Shown: positions 10,562 through 20,568, numbered from the stretch's first letter. The stretch: DNA of 64,000 nt from Streptomyces sp. NBC_01016 (GCF_026341035.1 NZ_JAPEOQ010000001.1:3286001-3350000); one strand, 5' to 3'. A program made the numbers and translations. The notes: generated from the sequence alone by a model not told the origin.

Positions 10562-12328
10562 CTACGGCGCCACAGCGACCACGCAGGACTCCGCCGGGAC
10601 CGTCAGCACGCCGTCCCTGCCCGGCAGTTCCACCGGCTCCCACGTGGCGAGCAGCCGCGCCACAGGACGCCCCAGCGGAATCGACACCGGCACGTCCGAC
10701 AGGTTCACCGCCACCCGTAGATCGCCGCGCCGGTAGGCGATCCACCGCGCCCGCTCGTCGTACGCGACCTTGACCGCGGCCAGATCCGGGTCCCGGAGGT
10801 CGGGGCGGGCGCGGCGCAGGGCGATGAGTTCGCGGTACCAGGTGAGCACGCGCGCGTGGTGGCCCGTTTCCCGCTCCTCCCAGTTCAGACAGGAGCGCTC
10901 ACGGGTGGCCGGGTCCTGCGGATCAGGGATGTCCTCCTCGGCCCAGCCGTGCGCCGCGAACTCCCGCCGCCTGCCCTTGCGTACGGCTTCGGCGAGAGCG
11001 GTGTCGGTGTGGTCGGTGAAGTACTGCCAGGGCGTGCTCGCGGCCCACTCCTCGCCCATGAACAGCATCGGCGTGAACGGCCCGGTGAGCACGAGCGTCG
11101 CCGCGCACGCGAGCAGTCCGGGACTCACGAGCGCGGCGAGGCGGTCGCCCTGCGCCCGGTTGCCGATCTGGTCGTGGGTCTGCGTGTAGGCGAGCAGCCG
11201 GTGCGCGGGGACGGTGGTGCGGTCCAGCGGGCGACCGTGGCGGCGGCCGCGGAACGTCGAGTACGTGCCGTCGTGGAAGAAGCCGTGGGTGAGCGTCTTG
11301 GCGAGCGAGGCCATCGGCTGCCGCGCGAAGTCCCCGTAGTAGCCCCGCCGTTCACCGGTGACGGCCGCGTGCACGGCGTGGTGCACGTCGTCGTTCCACT
11401 GCGCGTGCAGTCCGAGCCCGCCCTCGGAGCGCGCGGTGATGACGCGCGGGTCGCCGAGGTCGGACTCGCCGACCAGGAACAGCGGCCGCCCGAGGTCCTC
11501 CGCGAGCGCGTCCACGGCCGCCGAGAGCTCCTCCAGGAACGGCAGGGCGCGCCGGTCGTGGAGCTCGTGGATCGCGTCGAGCCGCAGCCCGTCGATCCGG
11601 TAGTCGCGCAGCCAGGCGAGCGCGCTGCCGATCAGGTACGCGCGTACCTCGTCGGAGCCGGGCGCGTCCAGGTTCACCGCGCTGCCCCACGGCGTGTGGT
11701 GCGTGTCCGTGAAGTACGGGCCGAACGCGGGCAGATGGTTGCCGGAAGGGCCCAGGTGGTTGTGCACGACGTCGAGCACGACACCGAGGCCCTGTTCGTG
11801 CGCGCTGTCGACGAAACGCTTCAGCGCCTCGGGCCCGCCGTACGGCTCGTGCACGGCCCACGGGTCGACCCCGTCGTAGCCCCAGCCGTGCCGGCCCGGC
11901 ATGGGGCACAGCGGCATCAACTCCACGTGCGTGATGCCCAGGTCGGCGAGGTGGCCGAGCCGCCCCGCGGCGGCGTCGAGTGTGCCCTCCTTCGTGTACG
12001 TGCCCACATGGAGCTCGTACAGGACCGCTCCCGTCAGTCCGCGCCCGGGCCACTGGCCGCGCCACGCGTACCGCCTGTGGTCGACGACGGCGCTCAGCCC
12101 GTCCGGGCCCTCGGGCTGCCGCCGCGAGCGCGGGTCGGGCAGCACGGGTCCCTCGTCGACCGCGAAGCCGTACCGCGTGCCGTCCACGGCCTCGGCCCGG
12201 CCCGACCACCATCCGTCGCCGCGGTACGGGTCCCGCGCCAACGCGCGCGTGGTGCCCTGTTCGTCTTCGGCGCCCCGTATGTGGAGCGTTACCTGCTCGG
12301 CCTGTGGTGCCCACACCTCGAACTGCAC
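10562..12328 (-). CDS. treZ: Malto-oligosyltrehalose trehalohydrolase
   Basis: A 588-residue GH13 enzyme that cuts the alpha-1,4 bond next to the terminal trehalosyl unit of maltooligosyl-trehalose, releasing trehalose. An N-terminal CBM48-like domain (VQFEVWAPQAEQVTLHI) precedes the barrel. HVGTYTKEGTLDAA, LMPLCPMPGRHGWGYDG and VVLDVVHNHLGP are family marks. The catalytic Asp is in GLRLDAIHEL, the acid Glu in LVGESDL, and THDQIGN gives the transition-state Asp. The GTG at 12328 follows GAGGGGGAA at good spacing. It pairs functionally with TreY at 16753-19224; in many genomes the two genes are adjacent, but here four genes lie between them. Confidence 0.95.
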   Translation of the reverse strand: MQFEVWAPQAEQVTLHIRGAEDEQGTTRALARDPYRGDGWWSGRAEAVDGTRYGFAVDEGPVLPDPRSRRQPEGPDGLSAVVDHRRYAWRGQWPGRGLTGAVLYELHVGTYTKEGTLDAAAGRLGHLADLGITHVELMPLCPMPGRHGWGYDGVDPWAVHEPYGGPEALKRFVDSAHEQGLGVVLDVVHNHLGPSGNHLPAFGPYFTDTHHTPWGSAVNLDAPGSDEVRAYLIGSALAWLRDYRIDGLRLDAIHELHDRRALPFLEELSAAVDALAEDLGRPLFLVGESDLGDPRVITARSEGGLGLHAQWNDDVHHAVHAAVTGERRGYYGDFARQPMASLAKTLTHGFFHDGTYSTFRGRRHGRPLDRTTVPAHRLLAYTQTHDQIGNRAQGDRLAALVSPGLLACAATLVLTGPFTPMLFMGEEWAASTPWQYFTDHTDTALAEAVRKGRRREFAAHGWAEEDIPDPQDPATRERSCLNWEERETGHHARVLTWYRELIALRRARPDLRDPDLAAVKVAYDERARWIAYRRGDLRVAVNLSDVPVSIPLGRPVARLLATWEPVELPGRDGVLTVPAESCVVAVAP

Positions 12329-12413
12329 GGACCGTTCCCCCTCGTGACCGGATGCCTGCCGACAGTGACGGCTGAGTCCCATGGTGCGTCAGTTGTGATC
12401 GACGCGGGGCCGT

Positions 12414-12473
12414 TTTGCCTCGCTGGGGCACGCGTCACACGAATTTGCCTCGCTGGGGCACGCGTCACACGAA
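12414..12473. repeat. Perfect 30-bp tandem duplication
   Basis: Two identical 30-base units (12414-12443 and 12444-12473; each starts TTTGCCTCGC and ends CACACGAA) lie head to tail. Shorter echoes of the ending, (CG)TCACACGAAGT, follow at about 12507-12518, where they form the last codons and stop of the GNAT gene. The unit therefore carries a copy of that gene's FV-stop end. Confidence 0.95.
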
Positions 12474-12505
12474 GTCGAGGCTCTGCCGCACGAAGTCGGG
12501 GTCCG

Positions 12506-13426
12506 TCACACGAAGTTGATGCGCTTCTGTGCCACCGGGTACCCGGCCTTCGCGAAATTCGCCGCCATGGGGAAATTGCCCTCGTCCGTGGCGGCCGCGA
12601 TGAACTCGGCGCCCCGCTCGGCCAGGAAGTGCGTCGTCTCCACCAGGAGGTCGTACGCGTACCCGTGCCCGCGCTGTTCGGGCACCACGCCGATGAACCC
12701 GACACAGGGGCCCGCGGGATTGTGCGCGGGCACATGGAGGCCGACGAGCTCGCCCTCCTTCGTGTACGCCAACTGCAACCACTCGCGGCCCGCGGGGAAC
12801 CAGTGGAAGAAGTCCAGCTCCTGGCGCGCGGCCCGGTCGGAGCCGCTCTCCTCGATGGCCGCCCGCGAATGCGCGTCCAGCGTCCCCGAGTGCACGCGCC
12901 GCAGCACGTCCAGGACGGCCTCGTCGTCGGGCTCGGGGCGGAACTCCAGGCGGCCGGGCCGCTCGGGCAGACCGTCCCCCGGAGTCCACCGATACCGAAA
13001 ACGCTCCACCAGGAAGCGCATGCCCGCGTCCTCGACCGCCGCCCTGCGCGGCTCGACCGCGGCCACGACCTCCGGCCGCTCGCGCCAGTCGGGCGGCAGC
13101 AGCAGGTCGAACTCGGTGCGGAACGGCGCCCTCCGCAACAGCTCGGCGCCCGCCGCGGCCTCGCCCTCGGCGACGTCGAACCAGTCCAGGGCCACCGGCC
13201 GCTCGTCGTCGGGACCGCCCCACCACGCCGCACGGGCCACCACACGGTCGCCGCGCAGCGCCACCCAGGTCCATTCGGGCCGGTACTCGCCGCCCTCCCC
13301 GACGGTGCGGTACACGGATCCGACGAGGGCGCGGCCGACCAGGCCGGGATCGTCGAGGGAATGGAAGAGGCGGGCGTCGGCCTCGGTGAGAGCACGCACG
13401 ACAAGGGGCAGGACTGTCGAGGTCAA
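12506..13426 (-). CDS. GNAT-family acetyltransferase
   Basis: A 306-residue protein whose C-terminal third is a GNAT acetyl-CoA binding domain: ELVGLHVPAHNP, CVGFIGVVPEQRGHGYAYDLLVETTHFL (the V-x-P-x-x-R-G-x-G-x-A loop) and ATDEGNFPMAANFAKAGY. The N-terminal half is a diverged GNAT repeat. The TTG at 13426 is chosen because AAGGAG sits five bases upstream. The acceptor substrate is unknown. The gene is divergent from the FHA gene, and its 3' end is next to the 30-bp tandem repeats. Confidence 0.8.
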   Translation of the reverse strand: MTSTVLPLVVRALTEADARLFHSLDDPGLVGRALVGSVYRTVGEGGEYRPEWTWVALRGDRVVARAAWWGGPDDERPVALDWFDVAEGEAAAGAELLRRAPFRTEFDLLLPPDWRERPEVVAAVEPRRAAVEDAGMRFLVERFRYRWTPGDGLPERPGRLEFRPEPDDEAVLDVLRRVHSGTLDAHSRAAIEESGSDRAARQELDFFHWFPAGREWLQLAYTKEGELVGLHVPAHNPAGPCVGFIGVVPEQRGHGYAYDLLVETTHFLAERGAEFIAAATDEGNFPMAANFAKAGYPVAQKRINFV

Positions 13427-13508
13427 GAAGTCTCCTTGGGGAGCGGCCCGTTGGTGGCCGCGGCGCGCCGAACGTAACAGCGCGGGGTGGCCCACGCTCC
13501 CGGTTTTC

Positions 13509-13545
13509 TGGACACCTCGGCCTCCGCTGCCCGACAATTCCCTTT
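13509..13545 (+). promoter_or_regulatory. Probable promoter of a leaderless FHA-gene transcript
   Basis: TGGACA (13509-13514), an 18-bp spacer and GACAAT (13533-13538) fit a sigma-70-like promoter. The expected start point falls on or next to the GTG at 13546, which has no Shine-Dalgarno sequence. Confidence 0.5.
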
Positions 13546-14097
13546 GTGACGTCCTCTTTTGAACACCACACGTACCCGGCTCGGCTCTCCGACGCCGAGC
13601 GGGACCGTGCGCTGAAGGTGCTCAGGGACGGCGTCGCCCTCGGTCGGCTCTCGCACGACACGTTCGTGCGCCGCATGGAGCTGGTGTTCACCGCCCGGCG
13701 GACCGAGGACCTCGACCGGCTCACCGCGGATCTGCAGCAGGAGAGCCGCTGGTCGCGGGCGCTGTTCGGCACCGTGGGGGCGGTCTCCGGGTTCACCGTG
13801 CGGCTGCGCAGGGCGTGGACCGTGGAGCGGCTGCCGAAGCTGCTCCTGCCGCCGGTCGCGTCCCCGTACCCGCTGCGCATCGGCCGCGACCCGGCCAACG
13901 GGCTGCGGCTGAGCCACGACACGGTCTCGCGGGTGCACGCCGAGCTGAGCCGGCAGGCCGGCGTGTGGGTGCTGCGCGACCTCGGCTCGACCAACGGCAC
14001 GTCGGTGAACGGGCGCAGGGTGATCGGCGCGGCCGTCGTGAAGGACGGCGATCAGGTCGCCTTCGGCCGCATGGCGTTCCGGCTGTCCGCAGACTGA
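13546..14097 (+). CDS. DUF1707 plus FHA-domain protein
   Basis: A 183-residue protein. Residues 8-63 are a DUF1707 domain (RLSDAERDRALKVLRDGVA, GRLSHDTFVRRMELVFTARR), common in actinobacterial regulators and membrane proteins. Residues 100-183 are an FHA domain, with LRIGRDPANGLRLSHDTVSRVHAEL and LRDLGSTNGTSVNGRRV. The Arg, Ser-Arg-x-His and Asn-Gly positions for phosphothreonine binding are intact. It probably reads Ser/Thr-kinase phosphorylation; the partner is not visible here. A short central stretch (71-95) has no clear membrane helix. Confidence 0.85.
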   Translation: MTSSFEHHTYPARLSDAERDRALKVLRDGVALGRLSHDTFVRRMELVFTARRTEDLDRLTADLQQESRWSRALFGTVGAVSGFTVRLRRAWTVERLPKLLLPPVASPYPLRIGRDPANGLRLSHDTVSRVHAELSRQAGVWVLRDLGSTNGTSVNGRRVIGAAVVKDGDQVAFGRMAFRLSAD

Positions 14098-14112
14098 CCC
14101 GGGGGCGCCTGC

Positions 14113-15396
14113 TCATCCGCGCGCGTGCCGCACCGCCGCCACCGTCGTCCGCGCCTGATGCTCTATCTGGTGGGCCACCGGCACCCACCGCGCCCCGAAC
14201 CGCTCGGCGTACGCCTCGCACCACCGGGTGACGAGGGCGTCGAGACGGGGCGCCGCCTGGTCGTCGGCCTCCACCAGGACCCGCAGGAGCATCGCCGCGG
14301 CCCGCAACGGAAGCCGCCGGGCGAACGCGTCGATGCTGCCGACGTACGCCATCGTGGCGCCCGGCGGCGGCGGTTGGACCCAGTCGTCCGCGAGCCCCGG
14401 CACCAGGCCCAGGGCCCAGCAGGCCGCGCCGAGGAGCGGCCCGCCGGTGTCCGGGAGCCGCGGCATGGCCTCCGTGAGGATCTCCTCCACGAGCCGGGTG
14501 TCGCGGCTGAGCCGGGCCGACAGGCGCCGCAGCGCCCGCTCGGGCGCGGGGTGCGGGGCCGGGTCGTCCACCAGGTCGCTGGCCCACATCGGGACCTCCA
14601 CGATCGCCGTGGAGCCGCCGTAGCGGTGCGCGTGGTGCCACGTCGACAGGCGGGCGTCGTCGGGCAGGCTCGGGAACGCGGCCTGCGCGTCCAGGTCCGG
14701 CATCACATGGACGCCGCGCCCCGACGTCGGCCAGCCCGCCGCGTCCGACGCCCCGGTCTCCACCGGTATGTGCAGTTCGGCGGCCGACTTGGCGAAGGGC
14801 TCGGCGAGCCCCGGTATGTCCCGGGTCAACTGCACCCAGCTGCCGCCCAGTTCGGTGCCGTGCAGGGACACCTGGAGGTAGGGCCGCACCTCGTCGATCA
14901 CGCCGACCAGGGTCTTCGTCTCCGGAGGAAGCCGGTCCGGGGGCAGCACCGACGGCGACCACTCCGGCTGCTCGGCGCCCGTGGGCCTGAAGAAGCCCCG
15001 GTGGTAGTCGAGCAGCGAGTGCGGCTCCGGAGCGTTGTGCAGGGCCGCGCCGTCCGGGTCCGCGCACAGCAGGAAGTGCCAGGCCCGGTCGGTTCGCAAC
15101 TCCTGGTCGAAGAGCGCCTTTTCGGCCAGGTGCAGCGCCGTGGAGCCGCCCGTGGGCTCATTGGCGTGCGCCCCGGCCACGATGAGGACGGCGCGCTTGT
15201 CGTGCCCTATGGACAGCAGGTGCAGGGGGCGCCCCCCACGCGACGTCCCGACCTGGCGTAGGCGACACAGGTCAGGTCGGTGAGACGTCAGCTCCCGCGC
15301 TGACTGGACCAACTCGGCCGAGGTGGGGTACCGCTGCTCCGACAGGTGACTCACCCCCGTTGGTGCTCCCGGCGTCAGCAATCCGCAGTACCCCAT
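14113..15396 (-). CDS. M14-family zinc carboxypeptidase-like protein
   Basis: A 427-residue protein with the M14 metal site: His and Glu in GAHANEPTGG, and His in VSLHGTELGG. A catalytic Glu probably sits in AIVEVPMW. No signal peptide is visible, so it is cytoplasmic, like the succinylglutamate-desuccinylase/Mpa-type M14 branch. The substrate could be a peptide or an N-acyl amino acid. The ATG at 15396 follows GGAG at six bases. GTG at about 15345 (VSHLSEQ) is a second choice. It is convergent with the FHA gene (16 bp apart) and divergent from the P450. Confidence 0.75.
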   Translation of the reverse strand: MGYCGLLTPGAPTGVSHLSEQRYPTSAELVQSARELTSHRPDLCRLRQVGTSRGGRPLHLLSIGHDKRAVLIVAGAHANEPTGGSTALHLAEKALFDQELRTDRAWHFLLCADPDGAALHNAPEPHSLLDYHRGFFRPTGAEQPEWSPSVLPPDRLPPETKTLVGVIDEVRPYLQVSLHGTELGGSWVQLTRDIPGLAEPFAKSAAELHIPVETGASDAAGWPTSGRGVHVMPDLDAQAAFPSLPDDARLSTWHHAHRYGGSTAIVEVPMWASDLVDDPAPHPAPERALRRLSARLSRDTRLVEEILTEAMPRLPDTGGPLLGAACWALGLVPGLADDWVQPPPPGATMAYVGSIDAFARRLPLRAAAMLLRVLVEADDQAAPRLDALVTRWCEAYAERFGARWVPVAHQIEHQARTTVAAVRHARG

Positions 15397-15542
15397 GCTC
15401 CGCTCCATGTGTCAAGAAGGCCTATACAGCGGCCCCGGGCCGCTCGGCAGGGGAGAGTTCACGCCACCTCGGCCCCGTGCAGGTCAGACCCGTACGTCAC
15501 CCTGAGTCACCGCTGTCACTCGGACAGTGGAACGGAGGCTGC

Positions 15543-16793
15543 GTGACGAAGGCCTCGGTGGTGCGCTGGGAAGAGCGGCGCGCAGCGACCGGTGCGCGCC
15601 CCGGTACAGAGTGGAGTCCCGCGGTGCTGTGCCCTTCCGGACCGGTCTCGTATCCCGACGCATCGGGGTCCTACCCGCACGCGGGGTCCGTGACGCAGCC
15701 CCCGAGCCTCGCCGCGCCGCGGACCGCCCACGATCCGTTCCCGCTGTATCGCACCCTGCGGACCACGCACCCGCTGCACCTCGACGAGCCCTTCGGCGCG
15801 TTGCTCCTCAGCCGCTACGTGGACGTGCGCACGGCGCTCGCCGATCCCCGGCTGGTCGCCCCGCCGCCCGGCCGTACCTTCGCGCACCTGGAAGCGGACA
15901 CGCACGCCGCCCAGCGCGCGCTCCTCGCCCCGGCCCTCCAGGGGCGCGCGTTGGCCACCCTGAAGGCGAGCGTCGAACGCACCGCCTACGTGCTCGCGCG
16001 CCGCCTCACCCGACGCCACGAGGCCGACCTGGTCGAGGAGTTCTGCCACTGGCTGCCCGCCGTGGCCGTCGTCCGCGCGCTGGGCCTGCCCTACGAGGGC
16101 ACCGCCCACGTCGCCGCCCTGTGCCGCGCGGGGCTCACCCACCTGGGCGGCGCCCCGGACGCCCTGGACGCCTTCCTGCGCCCGCAGATCGCCCGCCGCC
16201 GCGCCCACCCCACGAACGACCTCCTGGGCGCCCTGTGCGCCGCACGGGCCGACGGACGGCCGCTGTCCGACGACACGGTCTGCGGGCTCGCCGCGACGCT
16301 CCTCGGCGCGGGCGGGGACGCCACCGGCAGGGCCCTGGCCGCGCTCCTCGCCAACCTCCTCGACCACCCCGAGCAGTTGGCGCTGGTGCGGGCCCGCCCC
16401 GAACTCGCCGATGCCGCCTGGGCCGAGTCGCTGCGCCGCGACCCCGCCACGCACGTCGTCCTGCGCCGGGCCCTCGCGCCTGTCCCGGTGAGCGGCGGCA
16501 CGATACCGGCGGGCGCCACGGTCGCGTGTCTGGTGGGAGCGGCGGGCAGGGACGCGGCCCGGTTCGCCGACCCCGACCGCTACGACCTGTTCCGCGCGGC
16601 TCCCGGGCAACTGGCCCACGGTACAGGGCGGCACCGCTGCCCGGGCGTCCAACTCGCCCGCCTCACCGCCGACGCGGGCCTGCGCGCCCTGCTGGCGGCG
16701 CTGCCGTCGATGGCGTGGGCGCCGGGCTTCAGGCCCGCCTACGAGGGGCTGCTCACCCGCTCTCCCGCAGCTCTCCACGTACGTCTGCGATGA
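15543..16793 (+). CDS. Cytochrome P450
   Basis: A 416-residue P450. The I-helix oxygen-activation motif is LLGAGGDATGRAL, the ExxR pair is in ESLRRDP, and the Cys ligand is in LAHGTGRHRCPGVQLARL. The heme loop starts AHG rather than the usual FG. The first 55 residues are variable and Pro/Ser-rich. GTG at 15543 has GGAGG only four bases upstream; another GTG or ATG farther in is possible. Its 3' end overlaps the convergent treY gene by 41 bp. The substrate is unknown and no ferredoxin gene is adjacent. Confidence 0.88.
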   Translation: MTKASVVRWEERRAATGARPGTEWSPAVLCPSGPVSYPDASGSYPHAGSVTQPPSLAAPRTAHDPFPLYRTLRTTHPLHLDEPFGALLLSRYVDVRTALADPRLVAPPPGRTFAHLEADTHAAQRALLAPALQGRALATLKASVERTAYVLARRLTRRHEADLVEEFCHWLPAVAVVRALGLPYEGTAHVAALCRAGLTHLGGAPDALDAFLRPQIARRRAHPTNDLLGALCAARADGRPLSDDTVCGLAATLLGAGGDATGRALAALLANLLDHPEQLALVRARPELADAAWAESLRRDPATHVVLRRALAPVPVSGGTIPAGATVACLVGAAGRDAARFADPDRYDLFRAAPGQLAHGTGRHRCPGVQLARLTADAGLRALLAALPSMAWAPGFRPAYEGLLTRSPAALHVRLR

Positions 16794-19224
16794 GGGCTCG
16801 CAGGCCCTCGCCCTCGCTCTTGCCCTCTGCCTCGTCGCTGCTCTGGTCGGCGCGGACGAGGAGCGCCACAGGGAGATGCTCGAAGAGTTCCGCCACGCGC
16901 GCGTGCCCGCTGAACCGCCTTCCTGGTCCGAGGAGTTCAACCCACTCGCCCTCGGGAAGCGCGAGTTGTGTCGAGCGCCATCCGCCGGCGTCGGCGAGCC
17001 GCAAGGAGAGTCGGGTCGCCGCCACGACCACTTGGCCCGAGCGCGCGTAGGCGACGCAGTGCGCCTCGCCGGGGCCCTCGGCGCGCAGCGGCTCGTAGGT
17101 GGCCGCGCCGCCGAACCACTCGGGGTGCGCGCGGCGCAGGCGCAGCGCGCACCCGGTGAGCTCGGCCTTGGCGCTGTGCTCCTTGGGGGCGAGCCGGGCG
17201 GGCGCACGGTTGTCCGGGTCGACCAGGGCGCGGTACTCGTGCTCCGTGCCCTGGTAGAGGTCGGGAACGCCCGGCATCGTGAGGTGCACGAGGGCCGCGC
17301 CCAGGATGTTCGCGCGCACATGGGGCTCCAGATCGTCCATGAAGCGCAGCACCTCGTTGCCCGGCGGGCCGCAAGGGCCTGACGCCACGAAGTCCTCCAC
17401 CGCGCGTTCGTAGTCCGCGTTCTGCTCCGTCCACGTCGTGAAAAGCCCCGCCTCGCGCGCGTGCTTGAGCATCGCGGTCCGCAGCCGCGCAGGTTCCGCG
17501 GGGCCGAGCCCGGCCACGGTCTGCCAGGCGGCCCATGCCAGCTGCGGGTCGGGCGCGCTCGCGCCGCCGCCCCGCGCGGTCCGCCCGGTGACCTCCGCGA
17601 GGAGGGCCTCCCACCGTTCGGGGCACTGCGTCAGGACCGAGACGCCGGCCCGCACGTCTGCGCTGCGCTTCGTGTCGTGCGTCGACAGGACCGTCGACGT
17701 ATAGGGCCAGTCGCGCTGCACGCGCGCGCAGTACGCGTGGAACGCCTCCACGGACACGGCGGGGTCCCCAGGCGAGCCGCCCACCTCCAGGGCCGACAGG
17801 AGCGGCGTGAACCGGTAGAACGCCGTGTCCTCCACCGACTTGGCCCGCAGCGCCGAAGCGGTCTGCGCGAACCGCGCGCGGAACGCCGTGTGCGCGGGTC
17901 CGGTGCCGCGCCGCCCCAGCGCCAACTCCCGTACGGCGTCGACCGCGCGGGCCTCCTCGGGCACCGTGAACGCGGCCTTCGCCTCGCGCGCCGCGGACGC
18001 CGTCAGAACGGTCTCAGGGGGCACGCCACCGGTCGCGTACGGCCGGTACACCGGAACCCGCACCAGAAGCTCGCACAGCGCCGTACGCAGCGCCCAGGGG
18101 GCGTGGTCGCGCAGCCCCGGCTCCTCGGCGCACAGCGCGGCGGCCTCCCGCGTCAGCCGGTCCACCTCGGTGGCCAGTTCGTGCGCGACGACGCGGTGCG
18201 CTGCGCGCCGCACGGTCGCGGGCCAGTGCCCGCCCCGGTCCGCCGCGGCCCCCGTGAACCGGCGGAACAGGCCCAGGAGTTCGTCGGACCCGGCCGGGTC
18301 GGTGAACAGCCCGTCGATGTGCCGCAGCGCGTCGTACCCGGTGGTGCCGGCCACGGGCCACGCGGCGGGCAGCCGTTCCTCGTCCTCCAGGATCTTCTCG
18401 ACGACGGTCCACCGGCCACCGGCCGCCTCGCTCAGGTGCTGCAAGTAGGCGCCAGGGTCCGCGAGTCCGTCGGGGTGGTCGATCCGCAGCCCGTCGACGA
18501 CGCCCTCGCGCAGCAGCGCGAGCAGCGTGCCGTGCGTCGCCTCGAAGACCTCCGGGTCCTCCACCCGCACGGCGATCAGATCCGAAATGGTGAAGAAGCG
18601 CCGGTAGTTGAGCTCGGTGCGGGCGAGGCGCCACCACGCCAGGCGGTACCACTGGGCGTCGAGCAACTGGAGGAGCGGCAGGGACGCCGTGCCCTCGCGC
18701 AGCGGAAACGCGTGCTCGTAGTAGCGCAGTACGTCGCTGTCCACCTTCAAGTGCGGTAACTCATCGCCTATATGGCGGCCCAGGACCGGCAGCAGCACCC
18801 GGCCGTCCTGCGCCTCCCAGTCGATGTCGAACCAGCGCGCATACGGAGACGAGGGGCCGTCGCGCAACACGTCGCGCAGTGGCCGGTTGTACGACACGGC
18901 CGCCGCCATGTGGTTGGGCACGAGGTCCACGACCAGGCCCAGACCGTGCCCGCGCGCCGTCCGGGCGAGGTCCCGCAGGCCGTCCTCGCCGCCCAACTCG
19001 GCGCGCACGCGCGCGTGGTCGACCACGTCGTAGCCGTGCGTCGAACCAGGGACCGCCTCCAGGATCGGTGACAGGTGCAGATGGGAGACCCCCAAGGAGG
19101 CCAGATACGGGACCGCTGCCGCCGCGGCGGCGAACCCGAAGTCCGGTTGCAGCTGGAGCCGGTACGTCGCCGTGGGTGGTGTCGCAGGGGGCGTCGCGGG
19201 CGGCATCGGTTGCTGAGGCGTCAT
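16753..19224 (-). CDS. treY: Malto-oligosyltrehalose synthase
   Basis: An 823-residue GH13 enzyme that turns the reducing-end alpha-1,4 linkage of a maltodextrin into alpha,alpha-1,1, giving maltooligosyl-trehalose for TreZ. Family marks include TYRLQLQPDFGFAAAA, HLHLSPILEAVPGSTHGYDV, LVVDLVPNHMA, VDGLRIDHPDGLADP (catalytic Asp), TVVEKILEDEE (Glu) and LSTHDTKRSADVRA (Asp). The usual length is 750-830. The N-terminus is Pro/Thr-rich before TYRLQL. The stop region overlaps the convergent P450 by 41 bp. Confidence 0.95.
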   Translation of the reverse strand: MTPQQPMPPATPPATPPTATYRLQLQPDFGFAAAAAAVPYLASLGVSHLHLSPILEAVPGSTHGYDVVDHARVRAELGGEDGLRDLARTARGHGLGLVVDLVPNHMAAAVSYNRPLRDVLRDGPSSPYARWFDIDWEAQDGRVLLPVLGRHIGDELPHLKVDSDVLRYYEHAFPLREGTASLPLLQLLDAQWYRLAWWRLARTELNYRRFFTISDLIAVRVEDPEVFEATHGTLLALLREGVVDGLRIDHPDGLADPGAYLQHLSEAAGGRWTVVEKILEDEERLPAAWPVAGTTGYDALRHIDGLFTDPAGSDELLGLFRRFTGAAADRGGHWPATVRRAAHRVVAHELATEVDRLTREAAALCAEEPGLRDHAPWALRTALCELLVRVPVYRPYATGGVPPETVLTASAAREAKAAFTVPEEARAVDAVRELALGRRGTGPAHTAFRARFAQTASALRAKSVEDTAFYRFTPLLSALEVGGSPGDPAVSVEAFHAYCARVQRDWPYTSTVLSTHDTKRSADVRAGVSVLTQCPERWEALLAEVTGRTARGGGASAPDPQLAWAAWQTVAGLGPAEPARLRTAMLKHAREAGLFTTWTEQNADYERAVEDFVASGPCGPPGNEVLRFMDDLEPHVRANILGAALVHLTMPGVPDLYQGTEHEYRALVDPDNRAPARLAPKEHSAKAELTGCALRLRRAHPEWFGGAATYEPLRAEGPGEAHCVAYARSGQVVVAATRLSLRLADAGGWRSTQLALPEGEWVELLGPGRRFSGHARVAELFEHLPVALLVRADQSSDEAEGKSEGEGLRALIADVRGELRESG

Positions 19225-19305
19225 GCGAAGGTACGTACCCGCACCGCCGTCTTTCGTGTCATCACCGCATGCGTCTACGCACGCGTGCCTCGTTAACGTC
19301 GGACG

Positions 19306-20542
19306 ATGCCTGGTACATCCAACAAGGCCGGTGGAACGCTCGACGCCTACCGCAGGGTGCTCGCGGCGACGGGGCGCCCGCTGCCCGTCGTGTCGTTCCT
19401 AGGGCGGCTGCCGGTCGCGGTGATCCAGTTCGGCAGCGTCCTCCTGGTGACCCGCACCAGTGGCTCCCTCGCCACCGGAGGCGTGGTCGCCTGCGCCCTC
19501 GCGCTCGGCCAGGTGGCCATGGGGCCCTTCGTCGGGAGGCTCGCGGACCGGCGCGGCCAGCGCCCCGTCGTCCTCGTCTTCGCGCTCCTCAACGGACTCG
19601 CGATCGCCGCCTACACGCTGGCTGCGCTCGCGGGCCTGCCGACGCCCGCCCTGATCGCGCTCGGCGTCCTCGCGGGCGCCACGGTCCCCGGCATCGGGCC
19701 GCTCGCGCGGGCCCGCGGTGTCGCGCTCGTGCGCCGTGAGGGCGGCGACGAGCGGGTGGTGAACGCCGTACTGTCCCTGGAGTCCACCATGGACGAGCTC
19801 AGCTTCGTCCTCGGCCCCGCGCTCATCGGGATCGCCTCCGTAGTGGCGCACCCCGCCTACGCGTTCGGCGCGGCCGCGCTCCTCGTCGCGGTCTGCGGCA
19901 CCGCGTTCGCCCTGCATCCGACCGCCACGGCGGTGCCGGCCGCCCCGGCGGGGACGCGGCCACGCGCGCATGCGGAGCGGCAACGACTGCCGCGCCAGGT
20001 CCATGTGGTGCGCGGCGGGCTCGTCCTTCTCGGCATCCTGCTCGGCGGCTGCGGCGCCGGAATCACCGCGCTCACCGAGGAGTTGGGGCACGGCGACCAG
20101 GCGGGGCTCGTCTACGCCGCCATGGGTGTCATGAGCGCCGTCGTCGGCCTGTCCATGGCGGCGGTGCCCGCCCGGTTCACGCTGCGGGCCCGCTGGCGCG
20201 TCGCCACCGCGGCCGCCGCCGTCCTGTCGCTCCCGCTCCTCGTCACGCACTCCATGGCGCTCCTGTACGTCGCGGTGACCGTCTTCGGCGCGCTGTTCGC
20301 CCCGAACCTGATCACCGGGTTCGGGCTCACCGAGCAGGCCGTGCCACGCGAACGGCTCGGCGAGGGCATGACGGCCGCCGTGAGCGCGTTCGTCGGCGGA
20401 CAGGCCGTCACGCTCGCCGTGGCGGGCCGCCTCGCGCAGGCCCACGGGGCCGCTGCCGCCTTCGCGGTGGGCAGCCTGGCCGCCGGGCTCGCCTTCCTCG
20501 TCGCACTGCGCGTACGGCCCCTCCAGGCGGTCGGCGAGACGG

Positions 20543-20568
<26 letters not shown>
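19306..20568 (+). CDS. MFS transporter
   Basis: A 420-residue integral membrane protein with about twelve hydrophobic helices. The MFS loop 2-3 signature is seen in GPFVGRLADRRGQRP (D-R-x-G-R-R/Q pattern). The two halves are joined by a basic loop near residues 205-225 (RPRAHAERQRLPRQ). It resembles drug or sugar exporters; the substrate is unknown. The start at 19306 lies 81 bp from the divergent treY start. The 3' end overlaps the convergent glgX gene by 26 bp. Confidence 0.85.

Noticed and set aside
17461-18759. Long plus-strand frame inside treY
   Set aside because: The treY catalytic motifs on the other strand are unambiguous; this frame is only the complement's third-position bias.
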